This document shows, one piece after another, positions 1 through 7,659 of a stretch of DNA of 11,368 nt (positions are counted from its first letter, which is position 1; each line of letters starts with the position of its first letter). The notes under the pieces were generated by a model, which saw only the letters and a program-made list of their open reading frames with translations, did no database searches and was not told the origin of the DNA. The stretch covers positions 1 through 11,368 of the forward strand of contig CAIPFS010000269.1 in NCBI GenBank assembly GCA_903864375.1. Direction: 5' to 3'. The position numbers and the translations under genes are program-made. The stretch is from an uncultured Verrucomicrobiota bacterium. GTDB lineage: Bacteria; Verrucomicrobiota; Verrucomicrobiia; Limisphaerales; UBA9464.

Positions 1-151
1 CTGCCGCCTCCAGGAGCATCTGCAAATTCGATTTAAGTTCGTTTTCAATCAAAGCACCCGACGAATATCGTCTCTTCAGTTGGTGAAACATCTGTTTATA
101 CTTTGCTTTAGTTCTAATTCGCATCTTCATAACACCACACTGGCTTCTCAT
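1..151 (-). CDS. Possible partial ORF running off left edge, unidentified
   Basis: A minus-strand frame is open from just after an in-frame TGA near position 275 to the left edge. The first ATG is at 151-149, with others at 130 and 124. From 151 it reads 50 residues, basic and helical, including KRRYSS, ENELK and LLEAA; the rest lies outside the window. No Shine-Dalgarno sequence was recognised, and the frame is open well upstream of the ATG, so the start is uncertain. The spacing YxxG-x5-EL-x3-LQ-x2-L-x2-A loosely resembles the C-terminal tail of some group II-intron/retron-type reverse transcriptases, but this is an unverified impression from a short fragment. It could equally be a hypothetical protein, a degraded mobile-element remnant or chance. 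Confidence 0.3.
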   Translation of the reverse strand, partial: MRSQCGVMKMRIRTKAKYKQMFHQLKRRYSSGALIENELKSNLQMLLEAA

Positions 152-360
152 GGCTAAGAGCTTGTCCAGGATTCTGAAGCTTTGTCCGCCCAGGTTTTGA
201 TGACGGCGAAGTGAGTTCTTCAGGGGGCTTCCCCTTGGGCTATGGTGTGAAACGCTCCGAATCCTCTCTGAACTTTTTCGTCAATCGCATCCATACATTT
301 CTCACGGGAACCCTGTCTTCCCTGCCACCTTAATAGTTTACATTCCATTTTTGAGGGCGG
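1..360. other. AT-richer gene-poor segment at left edge
   Basis: Counting bases gives 168 G+C in 360, about 47%, visibly below the coding DNA to the right. Apart from the tentative edge ORF, the stretch holds only a 42-codon minus-strand frame (220-348, ATG to TGA) with no recognisable signal, and a small GGGG/CCCC stem around 222-235. The composition shift next to an inverted-repeat element suggests an insertion boundary or remnant of foreign DNA; that is inference. Confidence 0.5.
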
Positions 361-386
361 ATAGAGTGGCTGTTATTTGGAATCTT

Positions 387-409
387 CCGACAGCGGATGC
401 GCTTGTCGG
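387..409. repeat. Bulged hairpin (9 bp stem)
   Basis: CCGACAGCG faces CGCTTGTCGG across a GATG loop, giving a 9-bp stem with one bulged base. It lies just left of the larger inverted-repeat element and about 190 nt past the end of the LOG-family gene. There is no T-tract on either side, so it does not look like a standard intrinsic terminator. Its CCGACA/TGTCGG arms resemble the GCCGACA/TGTCGGC stem inside the neighbouring element, so it may be a detached part of the same repeat family. Confidence 0.5.
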
Positions 410-420
410 CGGCCATGCAC

Positions 421-561
421 TGTAGCGCAGGCTTCCAAGCCTGCTGTTCCGCAGGTTTTCCAACCGGCCAGACCTCCAGCCCGTCGTGGCGCTCGCGGAC
501 GGGGTCCAGCCTGGCCGACAGGCATGTCGGCGAAACGGCAGACAAGATTGTCTGCGCTACA
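421..561. repeat. 141-bp intergenic inverted-repeat element (REP/MITE-like)
   Basis: The element is bounded by perfect 10-bp terminal inverted repeats, TGTAGCGCAG (421-430) and CTGCGCTACA (552-561). Inside are several hairpins: CAGGCTT-CC-AAGCCTG (428-443), GGTT-TTCC-AACC (454-465), GCCGACA-GGCA-TGTCGGC (514-531) and GCAGACAA-GA-TTGTCTGC (538-555). It ends 38 nt beyond the stop of the minus-strand LOG-family gene. No transposase is present, so it would be a non-autonomous element. Similar palindromic repeats, which translate into spurious WKTC..LEACAT peptides, are familiar from verrucomicrobial intergenic DNA; that recollection is not checked here. The hairpins may also protect or terminate the operon transcript, although no T-tract follows. 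Confidence 0.75.
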
Positions 562-599
562 ACGTCCAAACACCCCGCCGAAATCGGTCGCGCGATGGA

Positions 600-1148
600 C
601 TACACGGGCTGGCCGGTGTGAATCAATTGACGGAGCATCTCGCTGGGAGAATCCGTCACAACCAGTTCCGTACGATAATTGAATCGGGAAAACCCCTCGG
701 CATCCATCCGGTCGAGGTGCTGGAAAAAGGCATCGTAAAATCCGGCGGTGTTGAGAATCCCACACGGCTTTTGGTGGATCGACAGCTGGCGCCAGGTGAT
801 GATTTCGCACAGCTCATCCAGGGTTCCCCAACCGCCCGGCAGTGCCACGAAGGCGTCCGCCAGCGAGACCATCAATGCCTTGCGTTCGTGCATGTCGTCC
901 GTGACCCGAAGCTCCGTGAGACCCCGATGGGCGATCTCGCGATCTTGAAGGGACCGCGGGATCACACCCACCACGGAACCTCCGGCGGCAAGGACCTCAT
1001 CCGCGACAACCCCCATCAACCCGACGCTGGCCCCGCCATACACCAGACCCCAACCGCTCGAGACCAGACCGCGGGCGAGTTCCCGGGCTGACTCGCGGTA
1101 GACCGGACCGGCGGCACTGGCCCCGCAATACACACAGAGGCGTTTCAC
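600..1148 (-). CDS. LOG-family (TIGR00730-type) nucleotide 5'-monophosphate phosphoribohydrolase
   Basis: This cytoplasmic protein of 182 residues has the usual length for the LOG (Lonely Guy) family, which cleaves the N-glycosidic bond of cytokinin riboside or purine nucleoside 5'-monophosphates to a free base and ribose 5-phosphate. Visible motifs are the Rossmann-like GGASVGLMG (residues 38-46), MHERK (86-90) and the signature PGGWGTLDE (104-112), which supplies the family's catalytic Glu and phosphate-binding loop. The start is a GTG at 1148 that overlaps the TGA of the upstream OmpA-like gene as GTGA, so translational coupling is likely. It ends with TAG at 600-602. Bacterial members are often annotated as lysine decarboxylase-like; the PGGxGTxxE motif favours LOG activity. 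A link to the cytochrome genes upstream is not evident. Confidence 0.93.
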   Translation of the reverse strand: MKRLCVYCGASAAGPVYRESARELARGLVSSGWGLVYGGASVGLMGVVADEVLAAGGSVVGVIPRSLQDREIAHRGLTELRVTDDMHERKALMVSLADAFVALPGGWGTLDELCEIITWRQLSIHQKPCGILNTAGFYDAFFQHLDRMDAEGFSRFNYRTELVVTDSPSEMLRQLIHTGQPV

Positions 1149-1978
1149 GGGACGTTCCCCCCGTCCCTGGGAGCGGCGACGGCAGGTTCCCCTCCCTTAA
1201 GGGGAACGGCATTGGTCGGGCTGACGACAACCTTTCCCGGGGTCGAATTGGTCGCCCGTCCCTGGGCACCCGCCCCGGCATCGCTCCCCACCCATTCCTC
1301 GGGCAAAACGACCACCGCAATCCGGCGGTTTCGCGACCGGCCTTCGACGGTTGAATTGTCAGCCACCGGCTTGAATTCCCCGCACCCCACGGCGCTGAGG
1401 CGGCGGGGGTCCACCCGGGCCTGATCGACAAGAAACCGGACGGCAGCCAGGGCCCGTCCAGCGGACAGCGACCAATTGTCGGTGAAACCCTCAACCGTCC
1501 GGACCCGGACGGGGACATTGTCCGTGTGGCCCACCACCTGAATCGCCCGCTTCGGATATTGGGACAGGACCTGGGCCACCTTCAGGAGGACGGCCTGCCC
1601 CTCGGATTTCAGCGTGGCCTGCCCGGAATCAAAGAGCACCCGATCCAGAATATTCACCGTCAGCTTCCCCTGGAGCTCAGTGATGGTGATGTCCTTGGAT
1701 TCCAGTTCGGACCTCATCTTCTGCAACAGACCATCCCGCGCCTCGGAGGCTTCGGTCAGTTTTGCCTCCAGTTGGGTCGACTGCTCCTGAAGCGTCGAAA
1801 TTTCCCCGGCGAGGACGGAATTGGTTGCCCGGAAGGCCTCGGCGTCCGCCAGGGCCTGGCGCAACGCCGCCTCCGCCTGTTCACGCGCCTGGCTGCTCTG
1901 GTGGATTTGCAGCGCTGCCAGCGCCAGAAGCAGGATGACGGAAATCAACCCTGCGGTGACCAGTATCGGTTTCGGCAT
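1145..1978 (-). CDS. OmpA/MotB-type peptidoglycan-binding protein with N-terminal anchor and coiled coil
   Basis: The 277-residue protein has an N-terminal hydrophobic segment (about 5-24), probably a signal anchor because no clear cleavage site follows. A Gln/Ala/Glu/Leu-rich region at about 25-105 is predicted by eye to be coiled coil. An OmpA-like C-terminal domain spans about 108-226, with LFDSG (115-119), GHTDN (150-154), NWSLSAGRA (168-176) and SRNRRI (215-220); the Asp of HTDN and the Arg of NRR are where this family binds diaminopimelate in peptidoglycan. The arrangement resembles MotB-like or envelope-tether proteins rather than a beta-barrel porin. A Gly/Ala/Pro-rich tail of about 50 residues follows. 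The ATG at 1978 has GGAG 7 nt upstream. It lies 90 nt after the giant cytochrome gene and overlaps the LOG-family gene by 4 nt. Confidence 0.92.
   Translation of the reverse strand: MPKPILVTAGLISVILLLALAALQIHQSSQAREQAEAALRQALADAEAFRATNSVLAGEISTLQEQSTQLEAKLTEASEARDGLLQKMRSELESKDITITELQGKLTVNILDRVLFDSGQATLKSEGQAVLLKVAQVLSQYPKRAIQVVGHTDNVPVRVRTVEGFTDNWSLSAGRALAAVRFLVDQARVDPRRLSAVGCGEFKPVADNSTVEGRSRNRRIAVVVLPEEWVGSDAGAGAQGRATNSTPGKVVVSPTNAVPLKGGEPAVAAPRDGGNVP
1149..1167 (-). promoter_or_regulatory. Hairpin with Shine-Dalgarno-like loop before LOG-family start
   Basis: On the mRNA strand GGGACG pairs with CGTCCC across a GGGGGAA loop, and the 3' arm directly abuts the GTG start. A GGGGGA ribosome-binding candidate sits in the loop, 7 nt from the start codon. 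Ribosomes finishing the overlapping upstream gene would melt this stem, which fits translational coupling. Whether it actually gates initiation is inference. Confidence 0.4.
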
Positions 1979-1985
1979 GGCTCAA

Positions 1986-1989
1986 CTCC
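1986..1989 (-). promoter_or_regulatory. Shine-Dalgarno of the OmpA-like gene
   Basis: GGAG lies on the mRNA strand 7 nt upstream of the ATG at 1978. It is within the 90-nt gap following the giant gene and supports this start codon. No convincing promoter or terminator was seen in the gap. Confidence 0.6.
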
Positions 1990-2068
1990 AATCTGGCCGG
2001 GCTGGAGACGCAATCTTGAAGCGATGGATATCTCGTCGGGTGCCGGGCCTCGTGCTCCGATCGTTGGG

Positions 2069-5000
2069 TCAACGGCCTTCAATGACCCGGTAGAATCGAT
2101 AGGGCCGGTTGGTTGAACCAGGATCAGACCAGGTCAGGACCCCATCCGGGGCCAGATTGGTGCTGAGGGGTGACCAATGCTGGAAGTCGGTCGTCCCTTC
2201 CAGGATGTAGGAGCGCCCGGGGACACCCGCGAAGGGCAGTTGGACCACTCCATTAACAAAGAACGGTTCCGCGGTAAAATAGAGCGAGGTACCGATGGTG
2301 AAGAGGGCGGTGGTGGCGACACTTTCGTTGAAGCCGGTCTCGAAGGCCTTCACCTGGAGAACCGCATTGGTTCGCAGGAGGAATGGACCGGTGTAGAGCG
2401 GCGAGTCAGCCGTCGGCAGGGTGTCGTCGAGGGTGTAGCGCAGCGAGACTCCAGCCTCGGGGTGATCCAGGAGCACGGACACCGGCAGGTCAAATTGTCC
2501 GCCCGCAGGGACGACGGCGGGCGGTGCCAGCGCGGGGATTCCCGGCAGACTATTGATCCAGTCCGCCAGGAGTTGGACTCCGTTGGTATCCACCACGTTC
2601 CGTCCCAGCGGCGGCATTTTGATCAGCGGTTGCAGGCTGTCCGCCCTCTGATGGAGGACGGACCGCCAGATATCCTTGGGAACAACGACGGCGGCGTGAT
2701 CCACCCCGAGATTGGCCAGCACATCCCCGTTGATGATGGATTGCTGTTCAATGGGCGTGTCGTAGCGGGCATCAAATTTGGCCCGGACGCCGTCGGGCCG
2801 GTGGCAGTTGGAGCAATTGGCATCGAGATACGATCTCGCACGGCTTTCGAGCGGGGCATTGGTATCGGACAACGGCACCAGACTTGAGAGGGTTGGAATG
2901 ATGGCCTCGTCGATGGCCGGATAGAAAAGGCCCAGGTGATTCAAGGTGCGCAATTGGTTGTCGTCGACACCCGTCGCCGCGTAGCCAAAATCGTGGTTCA
3001 ACTGGCGGGTTTTCAAGCCGAGGACATAGTTGGCCGCCGGGGTGTGGCAGGTCAGACAGTCCGACGGACTCGGATAATACCATTTCTGGGTTCGAACTCC
3101 GAACGAGTTGGTGATCAGGAGCTCCTCCTCGAGGCTGGTGGTCAGCAGGTCGGCCTCGCGGTTGTCAGGCCGCCATTTGTAGGTGACGCCATAAACGGCG
3201 CCGAAGGAATCGCGGACCAGGACCCGGGTTTCCAGGCGCCGGAGGGGAGCGTTGGGGTTGGTTTCGTCGGTGGCGATATCGAAGTTCTTCACGAACACGC
3301 TGCCTGCCGGGAAGGACCATTCGCCATCCGGTGAGAACGCGATTTGATGGTCGGGTTTCACCAGGCCGTCCACCGAGGGCACTGCAAAAAAGCGGGTCTT
3401 GATCGCGCGGTCCGACCAGAACTGAACGGTGGGCTGATACGGAATAAACCCGGAGGCGATGGTGCGTCCCGGGGTGTCTGCGAAGACCCCGGTTCCGGAA
3501 AGCACGGGAGGAAGCGTCCCGTTGAACGAGCTGGGGAGATTGAAATAGGCCTGGGCATTGGGCCGGCTGTTCAGACCATAGGCGAGTCCGCTGCCCGGCT
3601 TGATGGTCAGCGCGACCGGCGCAGAGGTGGAACTCAGTCCCGTCACATCCGCCACCACCGCCGTCAGAGTATAATTTCCTGGTGCCAGACCGGTGGCGGT
3701 GAACGTGTAAGGGCTTGAGAGCACATTCGCGATCCGGGTGGTGCCGAGGTAAAACGCCACGTAGTCGATGGCGTTCGCCTGGGCGGCGGCCGATGCGCTG
3801 ATGGTCACACTGGCCGGAGCCGTAAAGGTCGCCCCGGAAGCGGGCGAGGTGATGGCCACTCCGGGTGGCGGATTGGTGGCGGCGTACAACTGGGACTGGG
3901 GAATGATCGCCTTGGGAGTGGAACGGCTGCTCCACGAGAGATGAGCAGCGGCTCCCCCGCCATTCTCATAGAAATCCATCTCAATGTTGTACCGCTGACC
4001 GGCGAGAAGGTTGAGTGATGCACCGTACTCGGTCACTCCCTGATCGATCCATTGATTGATCAGGAGCTTGCCATTGACGTAGAGGCGGACTCCATCGTCG
4101 GTGGCGGTGTAAAGGGTATAGGTCTCGTTGTACTGAGGCTGGATGGACCCGGTCCAACGAGCCGTAAAATGGTCGGCTCCAACGCTCGGATCGGGGGATC
4201 CGTCGGCCCAATCGAAATCCACATTCGGGTCAAGCCGCAGGACCGTGGCGGATCCGGAGAAGGGATTATCCGGATTGTGGTTCGCAAAATATTCACCCAG
4301 AAGGCCCTTGCCGGACCCGATGGAGGACAAATTTAGAAAGCCCGCCGAGGCGATGCCGCTGTTGTTGGCTCCCGGCTGGGTGGCGATGGCCAGCACGGAG
4401 GCGGAATTGGTCAAGACAAATGGCCCGGTGTAGAGGATCGAATTGGTCCCCGGGGTGGTCCCGTCGACGGTGTAGTAAATGGAGGTACCCGGGGTGGCAT
4501 CGTCGAGAACCACCTGGACGGAATTGGTGAAGACACCGCCTTTGGGGGTAATGGTCGGGGTGGCGAGGAAACTTCCCAGACCGTAGACCGCCACTCCAAA
4601 TTGGGCGGGCACATAGACCTTGCCGTTTGCCACCACCGGGACGGTGTATTTGACCGCGCCGCCGGGATTATCCCGACTCAGGTTCTGGCTGCTGTTGTAA
4701 AGTTGAACGCCAATATTGGTGGCGTTGTAGGCCCTGAGAACGGCGGGACCACCGCTGCCGTAGGCATCCGATTGGATGGTCCAGACGATGCCGTTTTGAT
4801 TGCCATTGGCGGAAACCACCGGAGTCGACCCCGGATAGCCGACGCCGCTGGATCCGCGGCCGATGGGATTGGGATTGATCGTTCCATTGGCCACGGCGAA
4901 CGCCTTGAGGGTGTCTCCCGAGCCTTGATAATAGATGGTGCCGTTAAAGTAGGCTGGACTGCTCCAGGTTCCGCCCACCGCCCCCGGAATGGTCTGCACC

Positions 5001-7639
5001 GCGGCATTGTCATTGGCCGGGTTGTAATGACCCATCTGATCTCGGTCCAAGAGGTAGATCTTCCCTTCCTTTCCGCAGCCCACCAGCAGGTGGGGATGGG
5101 CGGCGCTGCCGACGGAATCCGGCAGGAGGATGGGCCCCCCCGAGCCCAGGTCGGCATCGGAGGCGGCAAGACCCGCCTGATTGTAAGGAGTGAAATAATC
5201 TGCAGGAGCCAGACCGTTGGCTCCGGAGAGCCGGACAAAACTGTCTCCGTATTCCGTCCCATTGACCGCATTGGCGTTGAAGGGACCGTTGCCAACCTCG
5301 AAGAAGAGGTTGGTATTGGAATCCACACACGGGCCATGGCCCGCCATCCAGATCCCGCATTCACCGGCGTTGGGTCCCCAGGCGGCGATGGTGCTGTTGG
5401 GTGAGGTGCAGAAGATGTAATTGGTGAGCGGCTTCAGGGTGGCCGCATCGAACCCGAGCACCCAACCGTGGTAGGGATCGGTGTCGGCATAACCCGTATA
5501 GGTGGCAAACAAAATGCCATTGGCCAGGGTAAAGGCGGACCGGTTCAGGCTCCGGCGGGAATCAAAATTCAGCGTTCCACCGGCGCTGCCAACGCCCTTG
5601 CCCGGAACCGAGGCTGCGACCGCGACCGGGCTGAACGACCGCTCGGTGCCTGTGGCAATATCCAGAGCATGAATCCGGTGCAGGTAAACGGTGCCTTCGT
5701 GGCTGAACACATCCAGATAAATGGTGCTGGTGAGCGGATCGATGACCGGGGTGGCGGTGATGCCCACCTCGGGATTGATATCGTGGTACGGACCATAGCG
5801 ATTGCCCCAGTCGTTGTTGGGTGTCTGGGCAGAAACACCGAAATTCACCTTCCACAAAAGTCCACCATCCGCACCCCCATTATTATCGGCGTCGTAGGCA
5901 TACAGGCTGTCGTGCTGGGAGGCGATGAGCAGCACATTCCGGGTCCCCTTCCCTGGAACGGCCACATTGGTCATGATCAACGGCTGGGCATAAACATGAC
6001 CATCCACCGGGTAGGTGAAGAGGCGACCGAACGCCCCTCCGCCCACATTCGCGGGGGTCAGGACGCTTTCGTAGAGGTTCGCCCCCTGCCGGGTGTTGTC
6101 GTAGTGGTAGGTGAGGACCGGTATTGCGGGCGGGGCGACCGGTGTCGTAAAGCTCAGCGAAGGGGAGGCCCAGGAACCACCGGCTGAATTGGAGGCGGTC
6201 GCGGTAAAAAAGTAGGTCGTCTTTGGGGTGAGACCGTTCAGGTTGGCGACGAAGTTCGATGCCTGCGCACCGATCGCCTGCTTGAAGGTCCAGCCCTGAG
6301 CTGAGGTTCCGCCATCGGTGGTCCCGTAGTAGACAATGACCGTTGGAGTTTCGCCGCCGCCGCCCGTCGAGGTGACCGTTCCGGTCACTGACGCCGAGCC
6401 CGGCTGAATCCCTGCCGTCCCCGCATTGACCACCGTGGGTGGCTGGGGAGCGGGTGCCGTGACGAATGAAACGCTCGGAATAGCCCAACTCCCACCCGCC
6501 GAGTTGGAAGCGAATGCGGTGTAGTAATAGGTAGTGGAAGGAGTCAGCCCCTGAATCGGTGCTGAAAACCCAGCGGATTGTTGCCCCAAAGCGATCGTCT
6601 TTGCCCAGGATGCCACCTGGGTGCCGCCATCGACTGTACCGTAATACAGAGTCACAGACGGAACCAGACCGCCGGTGGCCTGAATCGAACCGACAGCGGT
6701 GGCGCCGGTGCTGGTGACGCTGGCTGCCGCGGCATTGGTCACGACCGGGGCCGTCACCACGCCGTACACTGACAGTTCCTGGACGGCATACCCGCCGGTG
6801 CCGACCGCCTGGGTGCAGTTGAGACGGACATGGCGTGCCACCACCGGTTTGAAGGCGGGATGGGTGACGCCTCCCGTTCCAGCAGTCGTGGTGTACAACT
6901 CTTTCCAGGTCGCGCCATCGTTGGACGTCTGGAGTTGAAACGCGGAGGCATGGGTTCCTCCCCAGCTGATTTGGATCGCGCCCACGGAATAACCGGAACC
7001 GAGGTCAACCGACAGCCATTGGGGGCTCCCGGTCCCCGAAACCCATCCGGTCCCCGCCTGACCATCCACCGCCTGGGAGGGCGGATGAGCTGAATCGAGG
7101 GTTGAGGATGCCTGAACCGGCTGGAGCAAGGCGAGGTTCACGCCGGGGCCATAACCAAAAAACTGTAGCTCCGAGATGTTTCCCCAGCTGGGATCAGGTC
7201 CAAGATACCGGGCATACCGCACGCCTGGACCGGCGGTCACCGGGACGGTGGTATAGACTCCCTCCGGCGGGGCGGTATCCACCGTGGCCAGAAGAATGGC
7301 GTCGGAAAAATCAGGTTGATTGGCGGCCTGGAATTGCCCGCCCACCATGCGGCCCGAGAATCCGGCACGTGGAGCATAGACAATGGAGGTGAGGATATCC
7401 GCCGCCCCCGGACCAAAATCCAGACCCACCCAGTCGCCGGTGCCGGGTTCGGGGGCATCAAAGAAGGTATTGATGTCGCCATCAAACACCTTGAAAATAT
7501 CATTCCCACCGCTCTGCCAGGAACCGGGAGTCCCGATCACGCTGCCTGGAAGCAACGCAGCAACGGCGGGAGCACCTGCCATCCACATGGAGGCGACGCA
7601 CATCAGGTGGCTCAAATGACGTCGGAAAGATCGGTTCAT
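2069..7639 (-). CDS. Giant exported multidomain protein: discoidin, quinoprotein-like propeller, PA14 and diheme cytochrome c
   Basis: The protein has 1856 residues and a signal peptide (about 1-28, ending AVAA). Domains in order: discoidin-like (30-165), F5/8 type C (168-293), two fibronectin-III-like repeats (297-397, 400-500), a PQQ/quinoprotein-like beta-propeller (507-1022), a chitobiase-C-terminal-like domain (1026-1100), PA14 (1111-1252), Ig-like (1260-1347), an SO2930/HNE_0200-type diheme cytochrome (1352-1700), a second chitobiase-C-like domain (1703-1785) and a C-terminal module ending FYRV. Heme c sites are CLTCH (1528-1532) and CSNCH (1609-1613); M1665 in KMPPL is a likely axial ligand. 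Propeller plus C-terminal cytochrome recalls quinohemoprotein dehydrogenases, but no vicinal Cys pair typical of PQQ enzymes is present, so cofactor and substrate are unknown. PA14 and discoidin modules suggest glycan or surface binding. It starts 20 nt after the compact cytochrome gene, with no clear Shine-Dalgarno sequence. Confidence 0.93.
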   Translation of the reverse strand: MNRSFRRHLSHLMCVASMWMAGAPAVAALLPGSVIGTPGSWQSGGNDIFKVFDGDINTFFDAPEPGTGDWVGLDFGPGAADILTSIVYAPRAGFSGRMVGGQFQAANQPDFSDAILLATVDTAPPEGVYTTVPVTAGPGVRYARYLGPDPSWGNISELQFFGYGPGVNLALLQPVQASSTLDSAHPPSQAVDGQAGTGWVSGTGSPQWLSVDLGSGYSVGAIQISWGGTHASAFQLQTSNDGATWKELYTTTAGTGGVTHPAFKPVVARHVRLNCTQAVGTGGYAVQELSVYGVVTAPVVTNAAAASVTSTGATAVGSIQATGGLVPSVTLYYGTVDGGTQVASWAKTIALGQQSAGFSAPIQGLTPSTTYYYTAFASNSAGGSWAIPSVSFVTAPAPQPPTVVNAGTAGIQPGSASVTGTVTSTGGGGETPTVIVYYGTTDGGTSAQGWTFKQAIGAQASNFVANLNGLTPKTTYFFTATASNSAGGSWASPSLSFTTPVAPPAIPVLTYHYDNTRQGANLYESVLTPANVGGGAFGRLFTYPVDGHVYAQPLIMTNVAVPGKGTRNVLLIASQHDSLYAYDADNNGGADGGLLWKVNFGVSAQTPNNDWGNRYGPYHDINPEVGITATPVIDPLTSTIYLDVFSHEGTVYLHRIHALDIATGTERSFSPVAVAASVPGKGVGSAGGTLNFDSRRSLNRSAFTLANGILFATYTGYADTDPYHGWVLGFDAATLKPLTNYIFCTSPNSTIAAWGPNAGECGIWMAGHGPCVDSNTNLFFEVGNGPFNANAVNGTEYGDSFVRLSGANGLAPADYFTPYNQAGLAASDADLGSGGPILLPDSVGSAAHPHLLVGCGKEGKIYLLDRDQMGHYNPANDNAAVQTIPGAVGGTWSSPAYFNGTIYYQGSGDTLKAFAVANGTINPNPIGRGSSGVGYPGSTPVVSANGNQNGIVWTIQSDAYGSGGPAVLRAYNATNIGVQLYNSSQNLSRDNPGGAVKYTVPVVANGKVYVPAQFGVAVYGLGSFLATPTITPKGGVFTNSVQVVLDDATPGTSIYYTVDGTTPGTNSILYTGPFVLTNSASVLAIATQPGANNSGIASAGFLNLSSIGSGKGLLGEYFANHNPDNPFSGSATVLRLDPNVDFDWADGSPDPSVGADHFTARWTGSIQPQYNETYTLYTATDDGVRLYVNGKLLINQWIDQGVTEYGASLNLLAGQRYNIEMDFYENGGGAAAHLSWSSRSTPKAIIPQSQLYAATNPPPGVAITSPASGATFTAPASVTISASAAAQANAIDYVAFYLGTTRIANVLSSPYTFTATGLAPGNYTLTAVVADVTGLSSTSAPVALTIKPGSGLAYGLNSRPNAQAYFNLPSSFNGTLPPVLSGTGVFADTPGRTIASGFIPYQPTVQFWSDRAIKTRFFAVPSVDGLVKPDHQIAFSPDGEWSFPAGSVFVKNFDIATDETNPNAPLRRLETRVLVRDSFGAVYGVTYKWRPDNREADLLTTSLEEELLITNSFGVRTQKWYYPSPSDCLTCHTPAANYVLGLKTRQLNHDFGYAATGVDDNQLRTLNHLGLFYPAIDEAIIPTLSSLVPLSDTNAPLESRARSYLDANCSNCHRPDGVRAKFDARYDTPIEQQSIINGDVLANLGVDHAAVVVPKDIWRSVLHQRADSLQPLIKMPPLGRNVVDTNGVQLLADWINSLPGIPALAPPAVVPAGGQFDLPVSVLLDHPEAGVSLRYTLDDTLPTADSPLYTGPFLLRTNAVLQVKAFETGFNESVATTALFTIGTSLYFTAEPFFVNGVVQLPFAGVPGRSYILEGTTDFQHWSPLSTNLAPDGVLTWSDPGSTNRPYRFYRVIEGR
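6140..6751 (-). repeat. Two tandem fibronectin-III-like repeats within the giant gene
   Basis: Residues 297-397 and 400-500 of the giant protein are tandem ~100-residue copies. Both carry YYGT.DGGT, a GLTP.TTY segment and SNSAGGSWA.PS.SF.T near the end. They form a spacer between the discoidin-like domains and the propeller. The copies have diverged at DNA level, so this is an old duplication rather than a recent slip. Confidence 0.75.
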
Positions 7640-7659
7640 GGATTCAACGGATTAAAAAA

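Noticed and set aside
222..235. GGGG/CCCC stem as an intrinsic terminator
   Set aside because: The stem is only about 5 bp and no T-tract follows on either strand.
330..682. Short open frames on both strands across the inverted-repeat element
   Set aside because: They arise from translating the palindromic repeat (peptides such as WKTC and LEACAT) and overlap the LOG-family gene end; no credible start or domain.
3575..6120. Canonical PQQ alcohol dehydrogenase call for the giant protein
   Set aside because: The propeller has repeat-like blades, but the vicinal Cys pair and a recognisable PQQ and calcium-binding set were not found, so only quinoprotein-like is supported.
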